Below are positions 53,212 through 64,000 of a stretch of DNA of 64,000 nt, piece after piece (within the stretch, counting starts at the first letter, position 1; the number at the start of each line of letters is the position of its first letter). Below the pieces are notes generated by a model that ran no database searches, was not told the DNA's origin, and saw only the letters and a list, made by a program, of their open reading frames with translations. This stretch comes from Ceratothoa steindachneri (lineage: Eukaryota > Arthropoda > Malacostraca > Isopoda > Cymothoidae), in assembly GCA_963969495.1 (NCBI GenBank), contig OZ018333.1:86951756-87015755 (forward strand), read 5' to 3'. A program made the position numbers and the translations under genes.

Positions 53212-56200
53212 TCAATCACTCTTCACGGTACCACTTGTGCTCAATCGCACCCATTCACACTCCTCCACTGGTCCCTGGCTACACGTAGCAATTGGTCGGG
53301 TTTGTTCATCAGTCATCCTGTCAGTCTCATCGTCACTATTTATCATATCATCCACCATACTTTTAGCCCTCATTACCAGTTCTCCCATCTCACGACCAAA
53401 TTCTTTCATACTCTTCCATTCAGAACCTTCACTCATCATACCCCCATTCATCAGCTCCTCACTCACATCTCTCATCCAACTCAAAGTACATTCTTGCGAA
53501 ACAGACAGGTCACTCACATCCCCTGTATTCTCAACAGGCATACCAGAAACCTCTTTGACTGGTTCCCACCAGAAACCTGAAAAATCAGCCACTTCATCAT
53601 TCACTACATCAAACTCACCCCTACTATTACCATTCATAAAACCCGAAAAATCAGCCACTTCATCATTCACTACATCAAACTCACCCCTACTATTACCATT
53701 CATAAAACCCGAAAAATCAGCCACACTAGGTTCATTCTGCCCAAACGCACTATCATTCATACTGTTTCCAAAACCAGAAAAATCAGGCACAGGCAGCTCT
53801 CTCACTTGTCTACTTATACCAGGCAAATTACTCACCTGTTTACACAAAAACTCAATCTCCCTTTCAAGATCCCCCATACCAGAAACACTCTGCTCAGACT
53901 TACTTTCATTCATTCTTCCTTTCACTCTTCTTTGTACGCTTTCTACTCCTCGAGACCAAGACAAGCTCTTTCCCAGACAGATCCATACTACCTCATTCCT
54001 TCTCATCATCATGCACTTTACCCTTCTCTTTGCACAATTCATACACCAGATGGCTCACCAGGTAGTCTGGAGGTTCTCTCCATCTCCTTAACTGACTCTG
54101 ATGAGCCCGCACTCTCTCAGTCATACCGTCATTCAAACTCTCCAAAACAAACGTCACCCCATTTTCCCAAACCCTCACAACTCTATAAGGTCCATCAAAC
54201 TTCTCACTCATCTTTGACACATCAACCTACTCTTCACTTCTTTCACCTTCAATACTTTTGCACCTAATTCAAATGAATGGAACCTTTCATGGGCCTCACG
54301 CCATACACTCTGCTCACTTTCACTCAAATGAAACCTATCTTTCACTGCCTTTCAAAATTCATCACAAACTGACATGGGGACATTCCAGTTGCACTATGCA
54401 CAGTTGAATTATACGCCCACAACACTCTTCCCACACATACATCCCAGTCATTCACTGTCGTACTCATCATTTTCAACATCTCACACAAGGTTCTTATAGT
54501 ACGTTTAGCCAATCCATTTGAAGACGGTACATACGGAGTTGTTCTCACATGCTCCACACCATTCTCTCTCAACATTTGCTCAAACACTTCTCCTACAAAT
54601 TCAGGCCCATTATCACTCAGACATCTTCTAGGCTTCCATACACACATAGGAAAAAACAACTGCTCAACCACACGCGCAACAGTCTCACTCCTTTTATCTC
54701 TCACAGGCGCTGCATACACAAACTTACTTTTATGGTGAACCATCACAACCATACCAACATTCCCAGCACTCATATGCGGCAAAGACACACAATCAATCAC
54801 TACCAATTCAAACGGTTCTTTCGCATCAACTTTCAACATCGGTGGTTTCACTTGCACACCTTGCACCTTTCGCTTCTGACACCTTTCACACATAGTTGCA
54901 ACATCATTCACAACAGTTCTCAGAAATGGATGAAACACACGCTCCTTCATACACTCCCACAGCTTAAACTTACCCATATGCCCATAATTATCATGCACAA
55001 TCTTCACCAGACCAATCATACCAACTAAGGACATCACAGGTACATACATATCATCACCACCCTTCACATGCCTCACAAAATATACAACATCTATACAAAC
55101 AACAAAATCCGTTATCATACCTTTTAAAATCACTTAAACACTCTGGCCATTCATTCAAATCAACACGCATCATTATACACTTCTTCAACTCACTAACAAA
55201 AGGACATATCTCTTGCATCTCTAGAATATCCTCATCACTTAAAATCTCATTCTCATCATCCATGACCAACTTAATCATACCGCAAAACTTGACAACATTC
55301 TTTGCACACTCATTCAACCTCATCACCTCACATTCACCTTTTATAAGACAATCCTTATCAGCATACAAAGACAAATCATTCAATCCCATAAAGTCTGCAC
55401 CAAGCAAGAAACAACACGGCATTTGCTCATCCTTCAGAATCACAAAGTCAGGCTTCACATTCACACCATTACCCAAACTCACTTTCAGACTACCTGTTCC
55501 CATGCCACTATCATGCCATTCCCTAATCCACTTATCCGTAACTTTACAGGTTTATTCTCGCAACATTTAAACTCATCATACTTACTCAGAATTCTCATTC
55601 ACTAAAGACACCTGCGCTCCTGTATCAATCAAACCACAGAACAACCTTTCACCAACTTTCACTCTTGCTTCCATCATATCAGTTCCACCATGTTCGCAAT
55701 ACACAAAAGGAACAAGCACACCAACATCAGCACTGATATCCACACTGTCATTAACTCCCATATCATCACTTACTACACGCTTATCTTCATCCAGACAATC
55801 ATTCTTCTCTCTTATATATGAACACTTTTCAATCACCCAATTGTAGTGCATACCGCTCAAACATTGCAGATGTACCACATTAGGATTCAAACCCTTCATC
55901 TTCTCATCCTTGTACACAATCGGCCTCTCACCACCAAAGTGCACATAAACAATCACTCCATACAAACAACTCACTACAATCAACACTTCCTGAAATGGCG
56001 GGACCCCTTGCATACACATCGCTCTCAATTCTTTCATGAAGTTCCGCACCTTTGCCATACCAATGCTTTCAGGCTTCCTACACACTTCATTCATTACCTC
56101 CTTCCTTAAATCATCTACACTATCGGGCACTCTCACATCTACTCCATCACTCTTCAAATCTTGCAAACCATTCCATACACTCTCAAACAAGGAATCACCA

Positions 56201-58603
56201 CCACCCTTACTCTCTTTTCCATTCATAATCCCTTTCGGCAAATACTCAGGGTCACTCACTCCACACACATTTTCATCATTCGTACCAGGATACCTTGACA
56301 TCAAATCAGCCACTCCATTCCATTCACCAGGCACATACTCAATCACATAGTCAAAGTCACTTAAATCTTCCAAAGTCCTTGCAATCCTACTATCAGCCCA
56401 CTTCATACGCTGCAGATACACATGAGGTTGATCATCTGTTTTTATTACAAATCTGACACCATACAAAAATGGACGCAATACTTTCAAACAATATCTTATT
56501 GCAGCCAACTCTCGTTCCTCAGTTGAATACTTTTGTTCTGCAACATTCATAGCCTTGGATACATACCCAATTATCCGCCTGACATTCTCTCCATTCAAAC
56601 ACTGCTCTTGCATCAGAAAACCTCCCATACAATACCCACTCGCATCTGTATACAATTCAAGCATTTTAGCATTTACACTATAATCTGGGTAAGCCAATTC
56701 AACATCTTCAGCCGCTGCCTCTTTCAGTCTCTCATACGCCTCATTCATCTTATCATTCTACTTGACAACCGTACTACCTTTCTTGCCCATCCATTCAGTC
56801 AGAGGCTTACTCACACCAGAACAATCACGTTAAACTTTCGCTGGAACTCAATCAAACCCAAAAACGACTTCAGTTGCTTCACAGTCACCGGTTTAGGAAA
56901 CATTCGCACCTTCTCAACATATTTCGGTGATTTTCGCAACCCATTCTCACTCACCATATGCCCAAGGAATTCCACTTCTTTCGCAAACCATTCACACTTC
57001 GCCACTTTCACCTTGACACCAACACTCTCCAACATTCTCAACACATCATTCACCAATCTCATATGCTTCTCAAAAGTCTCAGTCATAATCAAAATATCAT
57101 CTATAAACGCAATCACATTCTTACTCGCAAACTTACTCAACACAACATTCATTGCCCGCTTGAAGGCTCCGGGAGCATTAGCCAACCCAAAACTGAGGTT
57201 CCGGAACTGGTAATGCCTCTTTGAGGAAGAGAAGGCAGTTACCGGCCAGCTCTCCTCAGCAATGGGCATCTGGTAATACCCCCGTACCAGATCCAGCTTC
57301 GTAAACCACTCCATCCCATGCATACTATACACACACTCAGATACCACACACATCGGAAACCTTTCTTTTACAGTTTTTCATTCACCTTTCTATAATCCAC
57401 ACACAGACGCAATCTTCCATCTGGCTTACGTACAGGTACAATTGGACTATTCCATGCACTCTCGCTCTCTTCAATCACCCCCAATTGCTCCAATTCAAAG
57501 CACTGCTCCTCAATCTCATTAGCAACCGGACGTGGGAAATGCCTTGGCTGCTGGTAGATTGGGGAGTCCTCCTTCAGGACAATCTTGAATTCCGGGAGCT
57601 TTGCAACCCCGAAATCCAGATCACCCTTACTGAGTGCTACCTTTCGTTCAAATATCATTCGATACACATCCTCCCTTTCATACTCAGTTAAACATCCATC
57701 CAATTCCACCATGCTCTTAACATCATCATACGTCCATTCACACGTCTTTTCACCTGCAACATTCACCCTGACATCCGTACTATCATCCATACCTACCTCA
57801 TTGACAGTGGAGAGGTGACCCAGTACATCTCCGACTTGGATTGCCCTCACCTGCCCTTTCACACTGGGGTCCGCCTGCACACATACAAAAGGATCATTCA
57901 TTCTCACTAAGCCATCAAACACACAAGCAACACGCCTTACCTTATAACACGCATCCTTTCCATCCAATATCACAGTGTTCTCACCCACATTCAAACTAAC
58001 ATCCTTACTCCAACTCACTCTAACAGACACCCTTTCACCCTTCACAAGCCTTACATTCTCCATAGCAGTCACCTCAATACCAGTAAACACACTCCTCAAA
58101 ACGCTACCATCTTTCCCTACATACAACTTATACACCCCATTTTTACCAATCTTTCTTTCAATCTGATCACTCGCAGGATGCACAACCATACGATTCATTT
58201 TCATAAAATCATACCCCAAAATCACACCATACTCACTACTCACCTTATTAATCACAGAAAATTCACATTCATTCATCATCATACCATGCATTTGAACAGC
58301 TGACCTTATCATTCCAATCACAGGCACTCTCCTATTACCAATACCTACCAAACTACCCTTGCACTCAGACAGGAGGGCTTTCTCGCTAACCTTGTCATAC
58401 ACATCTTTATACACCAAGTTCGCCTTGCATCTAGAATCTATTAAAGCGAAACACTCAATTCCATTCAATTCCACCTTCACACTCAGACACTCATACTTCC
58501 TACCAGACAGCACTTTCACACTAGACAGACTTACCAACACATTACTCCCACTCATGCACCCAGAGGATACTTCAGCAGGTACCCTCTTACCATTCAGTTT
58601 CCC
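53212..58603 (-). pseudogene. pol: pol of Gypsy copy 3
   Basis: Same domain order as copy 2. Open pieces: protease 1 and early RT (57368-58555, DSRC again in place of DSGC), RT with FIDD (56811-57353), RNase H, OTU-like module and start of protease 2 (55582-56748, in one unbroken frame), protease 2 remainder (55054-55503), integrase (54342-55133) and tail (53212-54220, two overlapping frames). The single frame 55582-56748 shows that RNase H, OTU-like module and protease 2 are translated together. The integrase Glu is Lys here (GLAKRTI, codon at 54504-54506). The tail has an extra copy of a 22-residue unit around ADFSGFMNGNSRGEF. Many shifts make it dead. Confidence 0.92.
58562..58603 (-). promoter_or_regulatory. 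Predicted -1 frameshift signal, Gypsy copy 3
   Basis: GGGAAAC (58597-58603), TGA (58594-58596), then the same 9-nt spacer and 9-bp hairpin as in copy 2. Confidence 0.83.
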
Positions 58604-60298
58604 GCTTCAGACTTTCCATTCACACCTTGCGCTCTCAGTCTAATCCAACACTTTTCACTTGAATGTCCTTCCATTGCACAATAGCTACATACATTCCTCT
58701 GGTCACGACACATCCTTGCATAATGACCAGCCTTTCCACAATTACCACATGCATATTTCATACTTTCCCCACCAGTTGCTCCACCATTCAACCTCGGACA
58801 ATCTTTCTTCAAATGGCCTAGTTCTTTACACTCAAAGCACTGTTTCACACTTTCCTGGCAATCCTTTATCATATGCCCTTTCTTACCACACCCAAAACAT
58901 GCACCAGATGTCCACCTACATTCTTCCAACATATGACCTTTCCTTTCACACCGACGACATTCCACAATCTTTCTCCCACCATTCGGTCTCTCTTTTGCTG
59001 GGACATACCTCTGTTTCTCTCTCATATATCCGTTCCCACGCTTGAAATTCATCTGCCCCCTTCCATTCGACCACCCTCCATTTACCCATCCATTCTGCTG
59101 GCCCAGGAAGTTTGACATCACTCCAGCTGGTGCAGCCTTCAGGGCATCCCTGTAGCTGACAAACTGCTGGGGTGGATGAAAGCTCCTGGGCTTCTTACCC
59201 CCAACATTCACACTGTACCATCTATCCTCTTCTAGATCGCTTTCATCATCAAATCATCCATCTTCTAACAGTTCCAACACATCCTCCCACATCAACTGTT
59301 CACGTGTCAGTCTCACTCTCTCCTTTCTCTTTCCACTCAGCCATTCACTCACCTTTCGCGGGATCGTATCCAAAAACTTCTTCATGAGTGGTTTACATTC
59401 ATTTACATCATCATCTCCATACCTCTTTCTTGCCATACTCTCAAGCCTATGTGCATACATGTTCACACTTTCACTTTTTATCATTTGAGCCTTCTCAAAT
59501 TCATTCACCTTTTTATACTTCACGCTCTGTTTCATTTGTTTCACCTGCCCAATCAATCTCTCCTTCACCACATCGTACCTTGGTTCCCCTACACTTGTAC
59601 TCACGCGGAAAAACTCCAATACTTTTTCCCTCTAAACATTCCCCTAAAACATTCATCCAGTATCCCTTATTCTCCGGGTACTTGAGCTTACAATAACGCT
59701 CAAATTCCCCAAAAAATTCTTTCACACTTTTCCCACCATATAACCTAAATCGATCTATCTTTGGCACTTCCCTTATCAAAATACCCTTTCCCACAATCAC
59801 TTCACTTTCACTTGAGCTGCCTTCACTCTCACTCATATCAATCATACCATCACTCTCTTCTTCATCCGAGTACAATGGTCCACACTCTTGCCTCTTACCT
59901 TCCTATCCTTCCCCTTTGCACCACTCTTCCTTCTTCTCTTGCGTTTAACTCTCTTCCATTCTCCGTCCTTCCTATCACCCATAATCACCCTATCCTCTCT
60001 AGACTCACACACACTCCCATTAGTCTTATCCCCTTCAGTCGGAGCAGGGGTCAGGGTTGTAGGTCCTGGGGCTGATCCAGCCCCTGTCATCATGTTATAC
60101 AGGTCCTGCATCCGTCGGTCCGTCTGATCCTGTCGGTCTCCCATTTCCTTCTTCATCCTATCAGTCTTTTCATTCATCCCTTTTATTTTATTCTCCATTC
60201 CCTCCATCATTCCCCGCAACATTTCACACTCTTTTTTTCTTTCTCAACTCAAGTCTCAATCGCACTACTTCTTCATTCAATGTTTCCGCTACAGCCAT
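58594..60298 (-). pseudogene. gag: gag of Gypsy copy 3
   Basis: Starts at the conserved ATG (60296-60298). Coiled coil, TTLTPAP spacer, capsid-like EFFGEFERYCKLKYP and five CCHC knuckles (58594-59211 frame) are present. Frames break near 60235, 59870, 59620 and 59250. The stretch around 59254-59619 reads through the point where copy 2 is shifted. One knuckle-flanking residue differs (RRCERKGHM in place of RRCGRKGHM), but all Cys and His are kept. Confidence 0.88.
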
Positions 60299-60435
60299 CA
60301 TTCCCAAGTTAGTAAAAAAGATAGGAGGAGGGAAAAATCAGTCAAACTTCTTGTCACACTAATTGGGTATGGACTGCAATCCAATCCCGTTACGCTCCCG
60401 GTTTCGAATTCTCACGTCCCTATTCGGCCGCCAAG

Positions 60436-60833
60436 TGTAGCGGGCCGAAAGCCCTCCGTCTCAGGGCTGGGAGGAGCACTCGTCTAGAGAACCCTTCTTG
60501 CCATCTGTCCAAGCTTCCACTCTCTCTAACTGTATATCCAAACAATCCTCAAAATATAATCTTTTGATAAAAGATTATTTTAAACAAGTACAATCTGATA
60601 AAAGATTATTTTAAGCAAAGTACAACTTTGATAAAATATTATTTTAAGCAAAGTACAATCTGAGAAAAAAACGGTTTTAATACATGAAATCAAATACATA
60701 TATATACAAAGAGAAAATATAAAAAAACCTTATTCCCACTCACACACACATTCTTACAGAGGGATGGGGAGGGTACAGAGAAAAGAGGTGGGAGAATGGC
60801 TCTTTTACACACACTCACATTCGCTCCACCACA
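60436..60833 (-). repeat. 5' LTR of Gypsy copy 3, internally deleted
   Basis: 398 bp. It begins TGTAGCGGGCCGAAA then jumps to GCCCTCCGTCTCAGGG, skipping what is 52379-52777 in the 3' LTR. GAAA stands at both ends of the gap, so a short-homology deletion is likely. The R/U5 side with the polyadenylation region is what was lost. Confidence 0.9.
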
Positions 60834-61456
60834 CCCCCATTATTTTAAATAATTTAATAATCACAGCATTATCTTAATGTTTTAGTTAAAACCCAGTTGA
60901 AGTTACATGGTTATGTTACTTATGTTGTTAGCAAGGCAGCAGTATTTTGCAGCAACATTCTTTCTTCTACTATTTGCCACTTGCATACTTTTATGATGAC
61001 CTAGTTTCTGACTCATGTTAGACAAATTATGGAGTTTGCATCTTATGTTTGGAACTTTGGTTATCTTGTTGACCTGAGAGTTCTAGAGTGTGTTCAGCAT
61101 AGGTGGACTAAGCAGATTGACGGGTTGGAAACTTTTTCTTATAGTGAGAGATTGGAGGCTTTGAACTTCTATTCTGTCAGGGAAAGACTAATCCAAGCAG
61201 ATATTATTAAGTACTGGCAGATATTTCATAGGAAGTGCAGTATTAGTCCTGATGATCTTTTTAATTTTTCCCTGATATGGGTACAAGGGGTCTTAGGTAT
61301 AAGATCAGCAATATTCATTGCTCCACAGAATATAGGTGGAGATTTTTGAGCTTGAGAGACATAGGTGTGTGGGATGCTCTTCCCGATGCTGTTACTGTGG
61401 AGTCTTTGTACACTTTTAAGAGACAATTGCATGATTTTCTTGGACCTGTGCTTTAA
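60834..61456 (+). pseudogene. LINE ORF2 C-terminal fragment (fourth LINE family)
   Basis: Reads (M)EFASYVWNFGYLVDLRVLECVQHRWTKQI, then YSERLEALNFYSVRERL and, after a shift near 61340, DVWDALPDAVTVESLYTFKR. This is the thumb and C-terminus of a CR1/L2-like RT. No 5' part is present. It is cut on the right by CR1-B tail repeats (AACATAACATAA). Confidence 0.7.
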
Positions 61457-61860
61457 CATAACATAATTTCATGGATGACAAAAGCCATAAGGGCCTATCA
61501 AAGGTCATCCGCATCTGTCAAAACCCACCCACAATATGCATCCATAGGATTGTGCATCTACAATATACAATTAGAACCATCCACAGGAATGAGTCAAAAA
61601 CAAAAAACATCATCATCAAGAGACATAAAAATCTGAATCAATTGTAATATACAATAATAAAAAACTGCATCCAGAGGAATGAGTCTAGAATACCCCCTAA
61701 AGTTAACTCTCCCTCCCCATATAATCATCTAATCTGCACTTGAAAACATTCAAGTTTGGGCTGTGTACAGTCTCAGGTGGCAAACGATTCGAATAATCCA
61801 CCACTCTGTTGGTGAAAAAGTATTTTCTAACATACAACCTGCACTTCTGTTTGGTAAACC
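61457..61860 (-). mobile_element. CR1-B 3' fragment
   Basis: Minus-strand 3' UTR (ATGGATGACAAAAGCC end) and the last codons of ORF2 (KYFFTNRVVDYSN, then NLNVFKC). It matches 22864-23300. Confidence 0.8.
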
Positions 61861-62160
61861 TCAATATTGGTGGCGCAACCTATGGGACGCAAAATATTTT
61901 GTCCCTTTTCCAATATGTTTCACCTTTTTTGAATAAATTCAAGGGAACTGCTCGTGGGGAAGATATCACTGCAGGGGGACCCCCCTACAATGATCCTGAG
62001 TTTCGATCAATTGGGGGGGTCTGGGGGCACAGCCCCCAGTATATACTCATATACTAAAAAATATAACGCCGTAATTGTTCATATCTGACGCTACTGTCTG
62101 ATGTCATAAGACATATATTGTAGCCTATAAACAACACCACCTACCGTGCGCCCCAAAACT
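61861..62160 (+). repeat. Second copy of the inverted-repeat element, carrying the empty target site
   Basis: Inverted relative to 31646-31861 and 40703-40730. It contains AGATATCACTGC at about 61967, the uninterrupted form of the site where Gypsy copy 2 inserted. A local palindrome GGGGTCTGGGGGCACAGCCCCC lies at about 62016-62037. Confidence 0.7.
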
Positions 62161-63770
62161 GAAGTGTTTCTGGAATTAGATAGTGTTATTAGGTCTTTAT
62201 GGTGGGAAACTAGGTTTTGATAGTGGGCAGGAAATTCAATGGCTCAAATTGAGGCAGGGAAAGGAAGCAAACACAGATTTGTAGAAGGTAGGCAGGCTAA
62301 TGAATGTGCTTTAGGGTTAAATTACTTCAGTAATGATAGTGATCAGGGAATTACAAGAGTAGAGGGTCAGGGAAGGAGAGAAAAGAGATTCAGAAGAGAT
62401 AGGCCCTCAGGTGCTTCAGGGATAGGTGGGCTGAGTTGTCTTTACACAAATGCTTGTAGTCTTAGAAATAAGAGGGATGAATTATTTAGTTATATCATTC
62501 ATGAAGATATAGATATAATTTGTATAGTTGAATCATGGGCTCATGAAAATATATTTAATGATAATGTGAGTGAATTTGAACTAGAGGGTTACACTATGTA
62601 CATTAGTCAAAGGAGAGATAGGACTGGTGGTGGGTTGATTATTTATATCAGAAATAGCATTTCCTCATATCTAAATAACTCTATAAATCAAAGAGAAGGT
62701 GAATCATTATGGATAGATATTAGGCTTCGTAAAAATAGGAAAATACACTTGGGAGCTTTTTATAGACCACTAGGACAGAGTGATTGTATCAATGAGTTAA
62801 TGATTAGGGAAATAAGTAAAGGATGCAAAGAAGATACAGTTATTCTTGGTGACTCTAATTTAACTTCTGTAGACTGGGAAAATATGATAGGAAGAGATAG
62901 AGCAAGTTGCAAGTTTATTGAGTGTTTTGAGGATAAATTTTGACCCAATTTGTTAATAAGCCAACAAGGGGTGCCAATATATTAGATCTAATTTTTGAAA
63001 TGATGATCACTTAGTTTAAGGATTGAATGTAGGGGAATAATTGGGAAACAGTGATCACCAGATGGTTCGGTTTAATTTGCAAATAGTTAAGGGTAGAACA
63101 ACGACAAACTCCACAAATTTCTAAATTTTTATAGGGGAGATAACAATATATTACGCAACATGCCAAATCAGATTAGGTGGGATATAGAATTCCATGGAAA
63201 GAATACTTATGAGATGTATATTTTAAAGACTGACTATATTAAACATGGTTCAGGAAAAGTGTATTCTAATGAAGTCTATTAGGAAGAGATGTAGGAAACC
63301 ATTATGGTGGAATCAAGAGATAGCTAATAAAGTTCCAGAGAAAAAAAGGGCATACCAGAGATTACAAAGTGAGAGTAGTTTAGATAATTTAAACCATTAT
63401 AGGTCAACCAGAAATGAACTAAATAAGATTATTAAGAAGACCCCAATAAATTCTTTAGCTATTATAGAATCAATAATCAATCTAACAGTAATAAAATAGG
63501 GCCTATTAAATATGAAGGGGTTTTGAAAGAATCTGATGAGGAAATAGTAGAGGTCCTTAATGATCATTTTGCTTCAGTATTCACAGAATAGAAACCAGTT
63601 AGATTAATTGATGATAATTGTAGGTCAAGGGAAGTAGTGATAAATTCTATTAATGTAAACAGAGAAGAAATTAAAGGACTTATAATAAAGTTAAATACTA
63701 GTAAGGCATCTGGCCCTGACAACATTTACTCTAGGATACTCAAAGAAGGTGTAGAAAGTATTGTGTAGAA
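62161..63770 (+). pseudogene. CR1-B copy: ORF1 end, endonuclease and start of RT
   Basis: Starts in the last codons of ORF1 (GATAGTGTTATTAGGTCTTTATGG). The 234-codon frame 62239-62943 has YTNACSLRNK, CIVESW, FYRPLG (usual RPP), LGDSNL (usual GDFN) and stops at a TGA. The GNSDH block and linker (RKPLWWNQEIANKV) follow in broken frames, and the RT start (SKASGPDNIYSRILKEG) ends at about 63768, where it jumps to 3' UTR sequence. This copy shows the undivided order across the point where the 46462-50972 element is inverted. Confidence 0.82.
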
Positions 63771-64000
63771 AGTCCTGTGGATGCATTTTTATTAGGTGAA
63801 ACTTCAAAAGACTTACATCATGTTTTTTGTAGTAAAAATTACTAATGTTTTTTTTGGCATTCTAATCATCATTTACGGCAGAAAGTACTTATTTTTAAGA
63901 TACTAGTACTCTGAGCAAGACTATTGCAGCGATACTATCATAAAAATAACTGCTCTCCAGGTATATGTGTGCACCCCTCCCCCCCCCCTTGCAACTTAAA
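63771..64000 (+). repeat. Repeat shared with 17155-17378, joined to CR1-B 3' UTR
   Basis: TCCTGTGGATGCATTTTTATTAGG, then the repeat with GTACTTATTTTTAAGATA and ATACTATCATAAAAA arms. It runs to the window end. Confidence 0.65.

Larger units (their letters stand above)
52364..60833 (-). mobile_element. Gypsy copy 3, LTR retrotransposon
   Basis: 8,470 bp, colinear with copy 2 throughout, with many more stops and shifts and with a 5' LTR that has lost about 400 bp. The flanks read CCCT before and CCCC after, which could be a 4-bp duplication with one change. The LTR remnants differ at several sites, so it is older than copy 2. Confidence 0.92.

Overview
The window is a repeat-dense stretch of a eukaryotic, almost certainly invertebrate animal, genome. 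It holds about 60 kb of nested, mostly broken transposable elements and no convincing host gene, tRNA or rRNA. The mix of CR1-type LINEs with an esterase ORF1, I/Jockey-type LINEs, Ty3/Gypsy LTR elements with a tRNA-Lys primer site, and hAT and Merlin-like relics suggests an arthropod. A decapod crustacean is my best guess, but this is inference and not shown by the sequence.

Layout. 1-5045: one GC-rich I/Jockey-type LINE (5' part, minus strand) beside a decayed second copy. 5191-13742: Gypsy copy 1 (plus), the oldest, with a 1,010-bp solo LTR of another family inside it and a replaced 3' end. 13743-15862: decayed hAT transposon. 15863-24410: fragments of I/Jockey and CR1-like LINEs, two copies of an AT-rich repeat, and a 5'-truncated LINE with a (TAA)n tail. 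24415-28200: an isolated LTR, a Merlin-like relic and LINE fragments. 28286-31362: CR1-A copy 1, with an ORF2 broken by only one stop codon. 31646-41462: an inverted-repeat element split by Gypsy copy 2 (31862-40702, minus). 41463-45958: CR1-A copy 2. 46113-51400: a Jockey-type 3' fragment split by a near full-length CR1-B whose 5' half is inverted. 52364-60833: Gypsy copy 3 (minus). 60834-64000: further LINE fragments.

The three Gypsy copies belong to one lineage and explain one another. Read together they give this order: LTR, tRNA-Lys primer site, gag (coiled coil, capsid-like region, five CCHC knuckles), a predicted -1 frameshift signal, then one pol frame coding protease 1, reverse transcriptase, RNase H, an OTU-like domain, a second retropepsin, integrase with a GPY/F module and a long FSGF-repeat tail, polypurine tract, LTR. 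The OTU-like module and second aspartic protease between RNase H and integrase are the most unusual feature of the window. In copies 2 and 3 protease 1 has lost the glycine of its active-site triad, whereas the DTG of protease 2 is kept in all three copies.

The CR1 elements show informative integration scars: a 5' inversion with target duplication and a foldback at the junction, and a piece of CR1 3' tail lodged inside ORF2 of another copy. No copy of any element in the window has a fully open set of frames, so none looks autonomous as written.
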